Notes: generated by a model not told the origin, from the sequence alone. Counted from the stretch's first letter, positions 31,689-44,345 are shown. The stretch: DNA of 64,000 nucleotides from Xanthobacteraceae bacterium (GCA_028282095.1 JANQIP010000070.1:1-64000), one strand, 5' to 3'. A program made the numbers and translations.

Positions 31689-32543
31689 CTAGCGCCAGCG
31701 GCGGTGAATCCACAGCCATTGCTCGGGATGCTCGCGCACCCATCCTTCGATGATCGTGGTGATGAGCTGCATCGTTCCAGCGACATCGATCTCGCCATCG
31801 GCGTCGCGTGGTGGATCGAGCGGTGCGGTCATCTCGAAGCGGAAACGGTTGTCCGGCAGCCTCACCGCACGCGCGCCGTGGACCGGGCAGTCGAATCGCC
31901 GGGCGAACCGCGCAAGCATTGGATTGACCTTGCAAGGCCTGCCGAAAAACGTGACGTCGACCCCGCGCTCGGCATGCTGGTCGACCAGCATGGCGACGAT
32001 CCAGTTGCGCTTGAGCGTATCGCGGATTCGGTACGGGGCATCGGGGCCGGCCGGCAACAACGTGACGACGCGTGCATCGCGCGCGGTGATCAGCGCCTTG
32101 GTGAAGAAACCGACGCCCGGATCGCGAAAGACGATGGAGAGCTTGCGATCGACGGAAAGCTCGCTGAGCGGCACGATCTCCCAGTTGGCGAGATGCGCGC
32201 AAAACACGAGCATGGGCTTGCTCTTGTCGTGCAGTCGCGACAACTGCGCGCTGGTTGCCTCGTCCACGATGATCCGGCCGAACTCATTACCGTTCCGGTC
32301 GTAATCCCACAGCCGATCAAGATGGGCGTATTCGGCCGCGATGCGTCCGAGATTGTCCCACATGCCGGCAAGAATCCGATCGAGCTCGGCATCGGTCTTG
32401 TCGGGGAACGCCGTGGCAAGCTGCGCCTTGGCGACTTGATGTCCGCGCAGCCGCGGGCCGATCAGGCGCACCAGCCAACTGGAGAAGGCTGCGGTGCGGT
32501 CGCGATCGAAGCACCGCAACAGGCGCAGGAACCACACGCCCAT
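31689..32543 (-). CDS. Lipid A biosynthesis acyltransferase (LpxL/HtrB family)
   Basis: A 284-aa inner-membrane acyltransferase. The family HX4(D/E) catalytic motif is HLANWE (His117, Glu122). Further motifs are FRDPGVGFF and LVDQHAERGVDVTFFGRP with Asp-Gln and the Gly-Arg-Pro acceptor-site motif; it ends QWLWIHRRW. It adds a secondary acyl chain to lipid A precursors. The ATG at 32543 (MGVWFLRLLR) is chosen because the 80-residue longer frame passes through repeat DNA. Which acyl chain it adds is unknown. Confidence 0.87.
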   Translation of the reverse strand: MGVWFLRLLRCFDRDRTAAFSSWLVRLIGPRLRGHQVAKAQLATAFPDKTDAELDRILAGMWDNLGRIAAEYAHLDRLWDYDRNGNEFGRIIVDEATSAQLSRLHDKSKPMLVFCAHLANWEIVPLSELSVDRKLSIVFRDPGVGFFTKALITARDARVVTLLPAGPDAPYRIRDTLKRNWIVAMLVDQHAERGVDVTFFGRPCKVNPMLARFARRFDCPVHGARAVRLPDNRFRFEMTAPLDPPRDADGEIDVAGTMQLITTIIEGWVREHPEQWLWIHRRWR

Positions 32544-32613
32544 TTCGCCCGTCACGCTCACGGCCCCGCTCGTGTTCCGGCTACCTGTTGTTTCTACGCG
32601 CTGTTGATTCGAT

Positions 32614-32645
32614 CTTGAGGGATTCCCGCTTTCGCGGGAATGAGC
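32614..32645. repeat. Short palindromic repeat ATTCCCGC-TTTC-GCGGGAAT
   Basis: The perfect 8-bp arms around TTTC, with flanking GAGGG/GAGCG, are a common dispersed alphaproteobacterial repeat; related copies occur at about 44283-44345. Confidence 0.6.
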
Positions 32646-32789
32646 GGAATATAGAGCACGATCGCGAATCGGGCGCGGCCGATTCACGTTGAAGGAGTGG
32701 TGCTCGATGTGCATTCCGGGGCCAACACCGCACGAACGCCGGTCCCGGCACCGCGCGCAGGAGCGGCGGAAGACATGCTGCACGCATAG

Positions 32790-33464
32790 TCACGATGCCG
32801 GCTCGGCTTCCGTGAGCGCATCGTCGAGCGTCCGCTTGCAGGCGTCGAGCTGGTCGAGCGCCGCCTGTAGCCGTTGGCGGTCGGCCACCGATAACCCGGC
32901 CACAGGGATTGGCGCGACCGCGCGTTGAATGCGCTGCCCGCCTTCGTCCTCGCGCTCCTCGCCCGACCCGGCCGGACCGGATGGCGTGTCGTTCGCTCCA
33001 GCACGTAAGGCCAGCACGCCGGTCACGACCGACGACTCGCCGCTTTCACGCCCAGTCGCACCCACCTCGGCAGCCGCGCCCGTACGCATGTCGATATCCT
33101 CGACCGCCTCGGTCCACGCGGTACCGACGCCACCGTCGGCACGCTCACTCTCCTCCCCTTCCGGTTCAGGCGGAGAGGTCGGCTGGGGCGCGCCCTCATG
33201 CCAGACCGTCTGAACGAAACGCGGCCCCTGCTCACGCAGAATCTTCTGCACGCCGCGGATGGTGTAGCCCTGACCGTAGAGCAAATGGCGAATGCCGCGC
33301 AGAAGCTCGACATCGTCCGGACGATAATAGCGCCGGCCGCCACCGCGCTTCATCGGTTTGACGTGCTGGAACCGGCTCTCCCAGAACCGCAACACATGCT
33401 GCGGCAGATCAAGCTCGACCGCGACTTCGCTGATGGTGCGGAATGCGTCGGGCGCCTTGTTCAC
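32790..33464 (-). CDS. MerR-family transcriptional regulator
   Basis: A 224-aa protein. The N-terminal winged helix has [20 protein letters not shown], then [20 protein letters not shown]; the tail of about 100 residues is Glu/Ala-rich with low complexity, plus a short C-terminal coiled-coil-like helix. No metal-binding cysteines are present. It follows ihfA at 33 bp, an arrangement conserved in Hyphomicrobiales. Its targets are unknown. Confidence 0.85.
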   Translation of the reverse strand: MNKAPDAFRTISEVAVELDLPQHVLRFWESRFQHVKPMKRGGGRRYYRPDDVELLRGIRHLLYGQGYTIRGVQKILREQGPRFVQTVWHEGAPQPTSPPEPEGEESERADGGVGTAWTEAVEDIDMRTGAAAEVGATGRESGESSVVTGVLALRAGANDTPSGPAGSGEEREDEGGQRIQRAVAPIPVAGLSVADRQRLQAALDQLDACKRTLDDALTEAEPAS

Positions 33465-33497
33465 AACCGCCTCATGTTTCGAATCCGGCGCCGGCGA

Positions 33498-33809
33498 TTA
33501 TTCCCCGGCGCTCGCAGATGGCGAATTGATGCGTTGCTTGAGGATGGCGGACGGCTTGAAGACCATCACCCGCCGCGGCGAGATCGGCACTTCCTTGCCC
33601 GTCTTGGGATTGCGGCCGATCCGTTCGCCCTTCTTGCGAACGACAAAGGATCCAAAGGAAGAGAGCTTGACGGTTTCTCCGCGCTCCAGGCAGTCGGTGA
33701 TCTCCTTGAGCACGAGTTCAACCAGCGCGGCCGATTCGGTCCGCGACAATCCCACTTTGTGGTAGACGGCTTCACACAAGTCCGCCCGCGTCACTGTTTT
33801 CGCGCTCAT
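33498..33809 (-). CDS. ihfA: Integration host factor subunit alpha
   Basis: A 103-aa nucleoid DNA-bending protein of the HU/IHF fold: [40 protein letters not shown] (the beta-arm with the intercalating Pro), [12 protein letters not shown]. The ATG at 33809 matches the usual family start; an in-frame ATG 11 codons upstream is possible. It lies in the plsX-fabH-ihfA-merR series. Confidence 0.94.
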   Translation of the reverse strand: MSAKTVTRADLCEAVYHKVGLSRTESAALVELVLKEITDCLERGETVKLSSFGSFVVRKKGERIGRNPKTGKEVPISPRRVMVFKPSAILKQRINSPSASAGE

Positions 33810-33928
33810 CGTCCCGGCCCCAGAGCCCACCAGAGTATTCATTATTTTTCAAGGATATGAGCTTGATTTTCCGCGGTCAACCGGGACCGTTGACAACGCA
33901 GGCGAGATTTGAAGGCCCACCGCCGATT

Positions 33929-34906
33929 TCACCACCGCACCAATGCCGCACCCCAGGTGAATCCGCCGCCGACGGCCTGCAGCAAGACGAGGTCGCCTGG
34001 CTTGATGCGGCCATCAAGAATCGCCGCGTCCAGGGCGAGCGGTATTGAGGCGGCCGACGTATTTCCGTGCCGCTCGACCGTGGAGATCACTTTTTCCGGC
34101 GCAATGCCCAGCCTGTTCGCTGCGCCGTCGATGATTCGCTGGTTGGCCTGATGCGGCACGAACCAGTCGACATCGCCGGCCGCATAGCCGGTGGCGCCGA
34201 ACACTGATTCGACTGCATCACCGGTGCCGGCAACGGCATGACGAAAGACGTCGCGTCCTTCCATGCGCAGATGGCCCGCAGTCCCGGTCGAGGAAGGCCC
34301 GCCATCGACATAGAGCTTATCTTTGTACCGGCCGTCGGAGCGCAGGCTGGTGGCGAGCACGCCGCGGCTGTTCTGCGAGTTGGGCGCCGGTTCCGCCCGC
34401 AGCACGATCGCGCCGGCGCCGTCGCCGAACAGCACGCAGGTGGTGCGGTCCTTCCAATCGAGGATGCGCGAGAACGTCTCCGCCCCGATCACGAGCGCGT
34501 GCTTGAACGCACCGTTCTTGAGAAAATTGTCGGCGGTCGCCAACGCGAAGACGAAGCCCGAGCACACCGCCTGAACATCGAAGGCAACGCCTTGGGTGAT
34601 TCCGAGCCCGGCCTGCACCGTGACCGCGCTTGCCGGAAAGGTATTGTCCGGCGTCGCGGTCCCAAGAACGATCAGGTCGATCTCTTTGGGGTCAAGCGCG
34701 GCCGCGTCCAACGCGGCGCGCGCCGCATGAAGCGCGAGATCGGAGGTGAGCTCACCCGGCGCAGCGATATGACGCTCGGTGATGCCGGTGCGCTGCGCGA
34801 TCCAGGCGTCGGACGTGTCGACCATGTCCACGAGGTCGGCATTGGTGAGGACCCGGCTGGGAAGATAACTGCCACAACCGACGACGACAGAACGCTTGGT
34901 GGTCAC
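33929..34906 (-). CDS. fabH: 3-oxoacyl-ACP synthase III (FabH)
   Basis: A 325-aa initiating condensing enzyme of type II fatty acid synthesis. The catalytic triad is Cys115 in VQAVCSGF, His in [10 protein letters not shown] and Asn in RHGNTSAAS, all present. A GTG start overlaps the plsX stop by 4 bp. Length and motifs are normal. Confidence 0.96.
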   Translation of the reverse strand: MTTKRSVVVGCGSYLPSRVLTNADLVDMVDTSDAWIAQRTGITERHIAAPGELTSDLALHAARAALDAAALDPKEIDLIVLGTATPDNTFPASAVTVQAGLGITQGVAFDVQAVCSGFVFALATADNFLKNGAFKHALVIGAETFSRILDWKDRTTCVLFGDGAGAIVLRAEPAPNSQNSRGVLATSLRSDGRYKDKLYVDGGPSSTGTAGHLRMEGRDVFRHAVAGTGDAVESVFGATGYAAGDVDWFVPHQANQRIIDGAANRLGIAPEKVISTVERHGNTSAASIPLALDAAILDGRIKPGDLVLLQAVGGGFTWGAALVRW

Positions 34907-35961
34907 GAGGCCACCCCGCGGATTGGCTCGGCCGACATGTCGGGCGTTAACGGGCCGAGCGTCTGGCTAATCTTGGCGAGGAGATCGTAACGCGCCATGT
35001 CGTAGCCGAGATCGACGGCCGCCGCGAAACCTTCTGCGTCGGTACCCCCGTGGCTCTTGATCACCACACCGTTGAGTCCGAGAAAGACACCGCCATTGAC
35101 CTTACGTGGGTCCATTTTTTCCTTAAGCGTGTTAAAGGCTTGGCGCGCGAAGAGATAGCCGATCCTTGCCGCGAGCGTCCGGCTCATCGCGCCCCTGAGG
35201 TAGGCGGCGATCTGTTTAGCCGTCCCTTCGGCCGTCTTCAAGGCGATGTTTCCCGCAAATCCCTCCGTGACCACAACGTCGACGGTGCCCTTGCCGATAT
35301 CATCGCCCTCGACGAAGCCGCGATAGTCCAAGTGATCGCGCGCCATGGTGCGCAGAATGCGATGGGCATCGCGCACCTCTTCCAATCCCTTGACCTCCTC
35401 GACTCCGATATTGAGCAATCCGACGGTTGGATGATCGAGGTCGAACACCACGCGCGCCATGGCGTTGCCCATGATTGCAAGCTCGACCAGATGATCCGCG
35501 TCGGCGCCGATCGTTGCACCGACATCGAGCACGATCGACTCGCCCTTCAGCGTCGGCCACAAGGCGGCGATGGCGGGCCGGCCGATACCGGCCATGGTCC
35601 GCAGGTGGAACTTGGCCATTGCCATCAGCGCACCGGTATTGCCCGCCGAGACCGCAACGCCCGACTGCCCTTTCTTGACCGCGTCGATCGTCAGCCACAT
35701 CGAGGAGTGCCAGCGGCCCTGGCGCAGGGCCTGGCTCGGTTTGTCGTCCATCTTCACGGCGACATCGGTGTGGACGATCCGGGCGGCTTCGCGGAGCTTC
35801 GGCCGGGTCGCGAGCAACGGTTCGAGCACCCGCTCGTCGCCGAAGAAAACCATTTCAGCATCAGGGTGGCGCGCATGCGACAGCTCGGCGCCGGCGACCA
35901 CGACCGCGGGCCCGTGATCGCCACCCATTGCGTCCAGCGCGATTGAGACCTTATCGGGCAT
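34903..35961 (-). CDS. plsX: Phosphate acyltransferase PlsX
   Basis: A 352-aa enzyme that forms acyl-phosphate from acyl-ACP for phospholipid synthesis. The N-terminus [12 protein letters not shown], the [14 protein letters not shown] segment and [13 protein letters not shown] are diagnostic. It is translationally coupled to fabH. No rpmF lies upstream in this window. Confidence 0.96.
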   Translation of the reverse strand: MPDKVSIALDAMGGDHGPAVVVAGAELSHARHPDAEMVFFGDERVLEPLLATRPKLREAARIVHTDVAVKMDDKPSQALRQGRWHSSMWLTIDAVKKGQSGVAVSAGNTGALMAMAKFHLRTMAGIGRPAIAALWPTLKGESIVLDVGATIGADADHLVELAIMGNAMARVVFDLDHPTVGLLNIGVEEVKGLEEVRDAHRILRTMARDHLDYRGFVEGDDIGKGTVDVVVTEGFAGNIALKTAEGTAKQIAAYLRGAMSRTLAARIGYLFARQAFNTLKEKMDPRKVNGGVFLGLNGVVIKSHGGTDAEGFAAAVDLGYDMARYDLLAKISQTLGPLTPDMSAEPIRGVAS

Positions 35962-36114
35962 TTCGTTGCCGGCCTTGGCGGGATGATCGGAACGCTCAGC
36001 CGGTCAAGCCAGCCGGGCAGGTATTGCTGCGAAGGCGTGCGACAATAGCGTGTTCACCGGCGATGACAATGCGTTAAGTCAGTCAATTTGGGCCATCGCC
36101 ATAGGCTTTTCGCC

Positions 36115-36642
36115 TCACCGATCGCCCTCGCCGCGCCGTCCCTTCAAGGCCGCGAGCGCCGCGAACGGGCCCTCCTGCTCAGCGGCGGTCGTCGGCATTG
36201 CGAATACCGCTCCCGGCTTGCGCGGATAGGGATCGATGCCGAGCACCAGGAACTCAGTCGCGACCTCCCCGAGGTCGACACAGCCATTCTGCAGCGGCTC
36301 GGGCGGCACCGCCTCTGGGGCGCCTTGCGACATCGCTGAGGCCTCGCTTGCAGGAGCCGGCGCGAAGATGAGGTCGACCGTTTCGGAGATATTGTTCTCA
36401 ATCGGTTCCAGCGTCACGACGCAGGTCTGCCCGACGGTTGCCGATATCTCCCCCGTCACCTGCAGCCCGCGCCCATGCCGGGTGACCATAAAATCCGCTT
36501 CCAGGCGAGGCAGGGCCCGCAGCCCGGCAAATCGCGCAATCCGATCACGCAACGCCGGATCGGCATCAAGGTGCAGGGCTTTTCCACCGTCCGGCACCTC
36601 CTCGACCCGCACCGGCACGCTCCAGGGAGAGTTGGAGGCCAT
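36115..36642 (-). CDS. DUF177 (YceD-like) protein
   Basis: A 175-aa member of the YceD/DUF177 family, linked to 23S rRNA/L32-associated functions. Motif region: GEISATVGQTCVVTLEPIEN cut by one conserved Cys only, IDLIFAP-like strand, and acidic ...DLGEVATEFLVLGIDPYPRKPG typical of the family. The start is ATG at 36642 with GGAGAAC; the longer open frame enters repeat DNA. It is divergent from bamE. Confidence 0.85.
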   Translation of the reverse strand: MASNSPWSVPVRVEEVPDGGKALHLDADPALRDRIARFAGLRALPRLEADFMVTRHGRGLQVTGEISATVGQTCVVTLEPIENNISETVDLIFAPAPASEASAMSQGAPEAVPPEPLQNGCVDLGEVATEFLVLGIDPYPRKPGAVFAMPTTAAEQEGPFAALAALKGRRGEGDR

Positions 36643-37019
36643 GGTTTGTTCTCCTTCACGCAAACACGCCAGTGATGCGGCACCAACGCTTGGGCTCGTC
36701 TCATCGTGTTGGCGCCGCATCAAAAAGTCTGCCAGTTTTTCGGGATCATGCTCGAGACGACACACCGGACCCTCTCGCACCAGGCTTCGCCCGGCAAGAT
36801 ATGGGAAACCCGACAGGGGCACGCCACGATCACGCCATAGAACGCGGCAATGGTTCAAGGATCGGCTGCGGACCAATGCCTCGGTGGAGCTGTTGGCGCG
36901 TTGAAGTCCGGGCCCTATTGGATTACAGCATTTTCCGGTAAAGATGGTCTTCGGGCTTGATTTCCTGGAGGAATGATCTCGCCGCAGAAAGTGCGACACG
37001 GTCGAGGGGGAGACCAAGT
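36643..37019. other. Divergent intergenic region with one palindromic repeat
   Basis: Contains a GTGATGCGGCACCAAC / GTTGGCGCCGCATCA palindrome (36672-36722) followed by half of a composite element (CAAAAAGTCTGCCAG... GGGATCATGC, about 36720-36753). No gene is seen. The rightward half leads to bamE. Confidence 0.6.
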
Positions 37020-37466
37020 TTGCGCCGAGAGGATCCTGAGCGCCGTTATCGTTCGCTGCGTTCGGCCGCGTTCGCGATCGTGATCGCGACGCTGCTCGCA
37101 GGGTGCTTCACCCAGACCTATCAGCGCGGCTACCTGCTTCCCGACGGGGCGCTCGAACAAGTGCAGCTCGGGATTTCGCAGGAACAGGTGCTGATCATTC
37201 TTGGCACGCCCTCGACGGTCGCGACGGTGAGCGGCGAGGTGTTCTACTACATCTCCCAGAAATCGCAGCAGACCTCCTTCCTACCGCAGCGTGAAGTCGA
37301 CCGCCGCGTCATCGCCGTCTATTTCGACCAGGACCGCAGGGTGGCGCGGCTCGCCAATTACGGCATCAGAGACGGCAGGGTGTTCGACTTCGTCAGCCGC
37401 ACGACGCCGTCTTCCGGGAAAGAACTCAATTACGTGCGGTACATGTTGAAAGCATTGACGATCTAG
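37020..37466 (+). CDS. bamE: Outer membrane assembly lipoprotein BamE
   Basis: A 148-aa lipoprotein of the BAM complex. The lipobox is VIATLLAGC, and the SmpA/OmlA fold shows LGISQEQVLIILGTPSTVA and FYYISQKSQQTSF, then VIAVYFDQDRRVARL. A TTG at 37020 preceded by GAGGGGG is the preferred start; a TTG at 36957 would add 21 residues. It is divergent from the DUF177 gene, a typical alphaproteobacterial order. Confidence 0.9.
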   Translation: MRREDPERRYRSLRSAAFAIVIATLLAGCFTQTYQRGYLLPDGALEQVQLGISQEQVLIILGTPSTVATVSGEVFYYISQKSQQTSFLPQREVDRRVIAVYFDQDRRVARLANYGIRDGRVFDFVSRTTPSSGKELNYVRYMLKALTI

Positions 37467-38264
37467 CGAGCGCGCCTGCCCAGAACGATACAGTCCTGTT
37501 TGTCCTCTTCCGAAAAGAAGGGTTGCCGCGCCAATCGCGCAACAACCTTATGATTGATGACGAGCGAGCGAAGCGGCGCGTCTCCGGCCATCAATCGTCG
37601 AGACTTCGGCCGTCGGCCGGCGCCTCCCCGCGCAGCTTGTAGGTCGGTTAGGCAGGCGCGCAGCGCCGTAACCCACCATCGGCATGGCCAAAATAGGAGG
37701 CAGTGGGTTATGCGCCTTCCGGCGCTGATCCGCCCTACGGGCCACCCTACGGGCCACCCTACGCGTTCTTGGCGGCAGAACCGCCAATGCCACCGGCATA
37801 CCTCTCCCCGCTTGCGGGGAGAGGTCGACGCGCGAAGCGCGGCGGGTGAGGGGCCAGCAGCCTGACCAGCGATAGAAGGCGATCTTCGCGGTGGGTTACG
37901 CGCCTTGCGGCGCTGACCCACTCTAAGGGCTAACCCACCCTACGCGTTCTTTGGCGGCAGAACTGCCAATGCCGCCATAACAGCTATCCCCGCGTGCGGG
38001 GAGAGGTCGACGCACGAAGCGCGGCGGGTGAGGGGCAGCAGCCCACGCGAAAGGGAACAAGACCCCTCATCCGGCTCGCGGCGAAAGCCGCTCGCCACCT
38101 TCTCCCCGCAAGCGGGGAGAAGGTAAATCCTTGCACGCGGTGAAAAGCTAACGTCCCCGGCAGGCGGGGACGTGCACCTCCCCCTGAAAGGGGGAGGTCG
38201 GTTTGCGCAGCAAACCGGGAGGGGGTCAAGATGCGGCCTGCACGGCCCCCCGGATCGAGCGCCG
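37467..38264. other. Repeat-rich intergenic region, no gene supported
   Basis: The 798 bp consist of GTAGGTCGG/ACCCACCCTACG strings (about 37637-37760 and 37885-37945), a short tandem of CTACGGGCCACC (about 37736-37765), and three copies of the CTCTCCCCGC/GCGGGGAGAG repeat with GACGCGCGAAGCGCGGCGGG (about 37800-37860, 37985-38040, 38060-38130, the last reversed). A CCCCC-rich inverted pair (about 38175-38230) precedes hppA's stop. Confidence 0.65.
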
Positions 38265-40385
<2,121 letters not shown>

Positions 40386-40620
40386 CGCCGACCCCGACTG
40401 TATCGATTGTTGATTGGCTGTTTGTTCTGATTGGCCGGGACGCTTCGTTCCCAGCGCTTAAGAGATCGGCCGGTCCCCGGCTCCAGCCGCGGACAAACCA
40501 TTGCCAAAATCCTATTTGCGACGCAATGGGAATTACGCAGGTCGCACGATAAGATGACGTATCGTCACGGGATCGTCGGCGGATTTGCACCGACGGTGCA
40601 GCACGCCTGCTAAGGAGCGT

Positions 40621-41730
40621 ATGGATCGTGCAGCAATCCGAGGCTGCAATGACATCATCTTCAAGCTGAACATGAGAACGACGCTATCTTCAAGCCGAAC
40701 ACGAAGAAGCTGTCAAAAACTAAAGGACCACGAGCTGAATCGCGATAGAATCACGGGGCATGTGCCATCGCCGACCTTGCTCGCCCGCTTCAGGACCGAA
40801 CCCGCGCGAGCGAAGGATCTTGCCGATCTTCTTGCCGAGCAGCTTGGCAGCGCGACGGCCGTGGCCGCCTACGAGGACGGCGGGTTGTGGTGCGTGGAGG
40901 TCCAATTTGCCGATTCCGTTGACCCGCATGCCGCCCGCAACGCGCTGCAACCCGTTGTCGGAACAGAAGCAATGCGGGACCTGCGCTTTGAGACGGTCAC
41001 GGCGCGCGATTGGGTCGCCACCAGCCTCGCCGGCCTGCAGCCGGTTGAGGCCGGCGGCTTTATCGTCCATGGCGCGCATGATCGCGCCCGAATCCCTGTG
41101 AACCGCATTGCGATAGAGATCGAGGCGGCACTCGCCTTCGGTACGGGTCATCACGGAACGACCCGAGCGTGCCTCTTGGCGCTCGATCGCCTCGCCAAAA
41201 CGCAAGCGAAAAAGCGGCGCCTGGGCCGAGCACGCCGGCCGGGAACCTCGAGCCGGGTCGCGGCACTCGACGTCGGGACCGGAACCGGCGTGCTCGCCAT
41301 CGCCGCAGCAAAACGGCTTCACGGCCGCGTGCTCGCAAGCGACATCGACCCCGCGGCGGTCAGGATCGCCGCGGAGAATGCAACGCGTAATGGCGTGAGC
41401 ATGCGCGTTACCAACGTTCGGGCCGACGGCCTCGCCGCCGGGCCGATCCGTCGCGCGGCGCCCTACCCGCTCGTCTTCGCCAATATTCTGCTTGCGCCGT
41501 TGCAAAAACTTGCCGGCCCGCTTGCGCGCCTAACAGCACCCGGCGCGCAAGTGGTTCTCTCCGGACTGCTCGCAAGACAGGCGAATGCAGCGGTCGCGAC
41601 CTACCGGTCGCACGGACTACGGCTTGACCGACGTATCATCCTCGACGGCTGGGCGACCCTCGTTCTCCGAAGACATGGCGACCGAAGGTCCCGTCCCCGC
41701 CGCGAGACCCAGGTTACCCGCCGCCGGTGA
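40621..41730 (+). CDS. prmA: Ribosomal protein L11 methyltransferase-like PrmA
   Basis: A SAM-dependent methyltransferase of the PrmA family: substrate-domain motif ALAFGTGHHGTTRACLLAL, SAM motif I ALDVGTGTGVLAIAAAK, motif II VLASDIDPAAV, and FANILLAPLQKLA (NPPY-like loop as NILL). Length is about 370 aa from the ATG at 40621 (AAGGAG upstream). The first 50-60 residues are not family-like, so a later start near 40762 is possible. A Lys/Arg-rich loop after the GTTRACL helix (KTQAKKRRLGRARR) is an unusual insertion. Confidence 0.88.
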   Translation: MDRAAIRGCNDIIFKLNMRTTLSSSRTRRSCQKLKDHELNRDRITGHVPSPTLLARFRTEPARAKDLADLLAEQLGSATAVAAYEDGGLWCVEVQFADSVDPHAARNALQPVVGTEAMRDLRFETVTARDWVATSLAGLQPVEAGGFIVHGAHDRARIPVNRIAIEIEAALAFGTGHHGTTRACLLALDRLAKTQAKKRRLGRARRPGTSSRVAALDVGTGTGVLAIAAAKRLHGRVLASDIDPAAVRIAAENATRNGVSMRVTNVRADGLAAGPIRRAAPYPLVFANILLAPLQKLAGPLARLTAPGAQVVLSGLLARQANAAVATYRSHGLRLDRRIILDGWATLVLRRHGDRRSRPRRETQVTRRR

Positions 41731-41941
41731 GAGCACGCCCTGAGGCCGCCTTCTCCCGTTCGCGAACGAGCAAGCGATACTCGTCGATATCGCCGAGGAG
41801 TTCGCGATACTGGTCGATCATGCGCTCGGCCTGGGCCATTCGTGCCCGGCACATCGCATCATAGATGCGCGTCCACAGTCCCTTTTTTTGGGGTTCCACG
41901 TCAGGAAGCGACGCGACGTGGTCAAGGTCTAGAAGTGTCAT
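41714..41941 (-). CDS. Small hypothetical protein, 75 aa
   Basis: Not recognised. The ATG at 41941 has AAGGAAC 7 bp upstream. The protein is largely helical and charged (RIYDAMCRARMAQAERMIDQ, then YRELLGDIDEYRLLVRERE), suggesting a short coiled coil. The 3' end overlaps the prmA end convergently by 17 bp. Confidence 0.6.
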   Translation of the reverse strand: MTLLDLDHVASLPDVEPQKKGLWTRIYDAMCRARMAQAERMIDQYRELLGDIDEYRLLVREREKAASGRALTGGG

Positions 41942-42231
41942 GGCGATCGTTCCTTTCGTGAACCGAATCGCCCTCCGGTTTCCCCCTGGATTGAGGCTCA
42001 CATAAGCCATCCCCAGGAAAACAACTAGTTACCGCGGTGCATCGCGAACCAGCGCCAGCCGCATGGCAGAAAACAACAGGCAGTAAGAGCCCTATAGATT
42101 TGGAAGATTATTTCCGAAATCTCGCCTCTTCCGACTGAATATTGTGCGCTCATTTCTGGCGCATGCCAGCCATGCGGCCTTGATGCGCTTTCTGCGACGA
42201 ACGGTCTCTGCCTGCATCGAACGAAAACGCT

Positions 42232-42352
42232 GGTAACGCGGCGCCAACGCTTGAGCCCGTCTCATTGTGTTGGTGCCGCATCACAAGGCATCGGATTAGC
42301 TAGTGTTTCGGGCTGACGGTCCGGGGTCGGACCGTCAGAGAAGGAAACACTA
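42232..42352. repeat. Two dispersed palindromes in tandem
   Basis: The first is a GGCGCCAACGC..GTTGGTGCCGCATCAC palindrome (about 42232-42284). The second is a CTGACGGTCCGG-GGT-CGGACCGTCAG palindrome (inner arms 42313-42338) with outer TAGTGTTTC / GGAAACACTA. The 470-bp gap (41942-42411) holds no gene otherwise. Confidence 0.75.
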
Positions 42353-42411
42353 GCCGTCAGACGATGATCGCCCGTTGCAGCAGCTTGGGAGCGCCGATAG
42401 CCTGCCCCGCC

Positions 42412-44241
42412 ATGCCTGCAACGCTGTTTCAGTCCTTTGATGATTCGGCCGAACGAGCGGCGAGCGCGCCGCGTCTCGAAGCGCTGCGCGCCGAGCTCGC
42501 CCGGCACGGGTTAGGTGGCTGCGTCGTGCCGCGCGCCGATCGTCACCAGAATGAATATGTAGCCCCCGCCGACGAGCGCCTGCGCTGGCTCACCGGCTTC
42601 ACCGGATCGGCCGGCCTTGCGATCGTGCTTGCCGAGCGCGCCGCGCTGTTCGTCGACGGCCGCTACACACTGCAGGCCGGTGATGAAGTCGATACCGACC
42701 TGTTCGAGATCGTCCATGTGATCGAGACGTTGCCGTCCAAATGGCTGGAGTCGAACCTGCCCGCGGGCACGACGCTCGGCTATGATCCCTGGCTGCACAC
42801 GGCGGAATCGGTGGAAAAGCTCGCGGCAAGCTGCGCCAAAGCGGGCGGTGCCTTCGTTCCCGCCGAGCCGAACCTGATCGATGCGATCTGGACCAATCGC
42901 CCGGCCCCGCCGCTCGGCCCTATCGTCCTGCATGACGCGCGTTTCGCAGGTGAACCCGCCACCGCAAAGCTCGATCGCCTTCGCGCCAAGCTCCGCGAAA
43001 AGAAGGCCGATCGGCTGGTCGTATCCGATCCGCAGGCGCTTGCCTGGCTCTTCAACATTCGCGGGAGCGATGTTGCGCACACCCCGCTGCCGCTCGGCTT
43101 CGCGCTCGTTCCCGCCGACGGCCGGCCGTCGCTCTATGTCGATCCGCGCAAGCTGAGCGAACAGGTGCGCGCGGCGCTGGCGCCGATCACGGATATCGCG
43201 CCGCCCGAGGCGTTCATGCGCGACCTCGCTGCGTGCGCTGGCGACGGCAAGGTGATCCTGCTCGATCAGGCAACGGCGGCGCAGGCGATCACCGCGACCA
43301 TCGAGCAGGCAGGCGGCAAGGTCGTGCGCGGCCCCGATCCGATCGCAGCGATGAAGGCGGTGAAGAACGCCGTCGAAATCGAAGGCGCGCGCGCAGCGCA
43401 GCGGCGCGACGGCGCGGCACTCACACGGTTTCTCGCCTGGCTCGACCGCGAGGCGCCAAATGGCGGGCTCACCGAAATCGATGCGGTCGAAGCACTGGAG
43501 CACTTCAGGCGCGACACCAATCTCTTGAAGGACATCTCCTTCCCGACCATCGCAGGGTCGGGGCCGAACGGCGCGATCGTCCATTACCGGGTGACAGGCA
43601 ACACCAATCGCCGGCTGGCACCCGGCGAGTTGTTTCTCATCGATTCCGGCGGGCAGTACGAGGACGGCACCACCGATGTCACCCGGACCGTCGCGATCGG
43701 CACCGCGACCGAGGAGATGCGCACGCGCTTCACGCTTGTGCTGAAGGGGCATATCGCGATCGCGCGCGCCGTCTTTCCGGAAGGCACGACCGGCGCGCAG
43801 CTCGACAGTTTCGCCCGCGCCGCGCTATGGGCAGCCGGCTTCGACTTCGACCACGGCACCGGCCACGGCGTCGGCAGCTATCTCTCGGTGCACGAGGGGC
43901 CGGCGCGCATTTCCAAGCTCGGCACGGTGGCGCTTGAACGCGGCATGATCCTGTCGAACGAGCCCGCCTACTACAAGGAGGGCGCCTACGGCATCCGCAT
44001 CGAGAACCTGGTGCTGGTGATCGAGGCGCCGCCCGTCGCCGGCGCGGAAAAGCCGCTGAACGCATTCGAGACGCTCACCCTTGCGCCGATCGATCTGCGC
44101 CTTGTCGAACCAAAGCTGATGACGGCCGAGGAGCTCACTTGGCTTAACAGCTATCACGCTCGCGTGCGCGCGACGATCGGCCCGCTGGTGGACGACGAGA
44201 CGCGGACCCGGCTCGGCGCAGCGACCCGCGCGATTTCATGA
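42412..44241 (+). CDS. Xaa-Pro aminopeptidase (M24B, aminopeptidase P family)
   Basis: A 609-aa cytoplasmic metallopeptidase with two creatinase N-terminal-like domains (residues about 1-310) and a catalytic pita-bread domain. Metal ligands are visible in FLIDSGGQYEDGTTDVTRTV (two Asp), TGHGVGSYLSVHEGP (His) and ILSNEPAYYKEG with GIRIENL (two Glu). It is the long alphaproteobacterial/eukaryotic-type form. The start is ATG 42412 (MPATLFQSF); 16 codons upstream is possible. Its stop codon touches a 27-bp duplication of the cysA end. Confidence 0.92.
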   Translation: MPATLFQSFDDSAERAASAPRLEALRAELARHGLGGCVVPRADRHQNEYVAPADERLRWLTGFTGSAGLAIVLAERAALFVDGRYTLQAGDEVDTDLFEIVHVIETLPSKWLESNLPAGTTLGYDPWLHTAESVEKLAASCAKAGGAFVPAEPNLIDAIWTNRPAPPLGPIVLHDARFAGEPATAKLDRLRAKLREKKADRLVVSDPQALAWLFNIRGSDVAHTPLPLGFALVPADGRPSLYVDPRKLSEQVRAALAPITDIAPPEAFMRDLAACAGDGKVILLDQATAAQAITATIEQAGGKVVRGPDPIAAMKAVKNAVEIEGARAAQRRDGAALTRFLAWLDREAPNGGLTEIDAVEALEHFRRDTNLLKDISFPTIAGSGPNGAIVHYRVTGNTNRRLAPGELFLIDSGGQYEDGTTDVTRTVAIGTATEEMRTRFTLVLKGHIAIARAVFPEGTTGAQLDSFARAALWAAGFDFDHGTGHGVGSYLSVHEGPARISKLGTVALERGMILSNEPAYYKEGAYGIRIENLVLVIEAPPVAGAEKPLNAFETLTLAPIDLRLVEPKLMTAEELTWLNSYHARVRATIGPLVDDETRTRLGAATRAIS

Positions 44242-44267
44242 GCCGTCGGCAAAGACGCGGTAGCGCA
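44241..44267 (+). repeat. 27-bp exact duplicate of the cysA 3' end
   Basis: Bases 44241-44267 are identical to 44423-44449, which is the last 9 codons or so of cysA including part of its stop region. The copies are 182 bp apart in direct orientation and bracket short GC-rich palindromes (about 44283-44345). Confidence 0.7.
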
Positions 44268-44282
44268 TCCTATTCCGTTCAT

Positions 44283-44345
44283 ACCCGCGCAAGCGGGAAT
44301 CCAGCTTCTTTGCTCTCCTGGGTCCCCGCTTGCGCGGGGACGAAC
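44283..44345. repeat. Pair of palindromic GCGCAAGCGGG-type repeats
   Basis: CCCGCGCAAGCGGG and CCCCGCTTGCGCGGGG form two small hairpins between pepP-like and cysA genes, which converge. They could work as a bidirectional terminator; this is a common dispersed repeat. Confidence 0.55.
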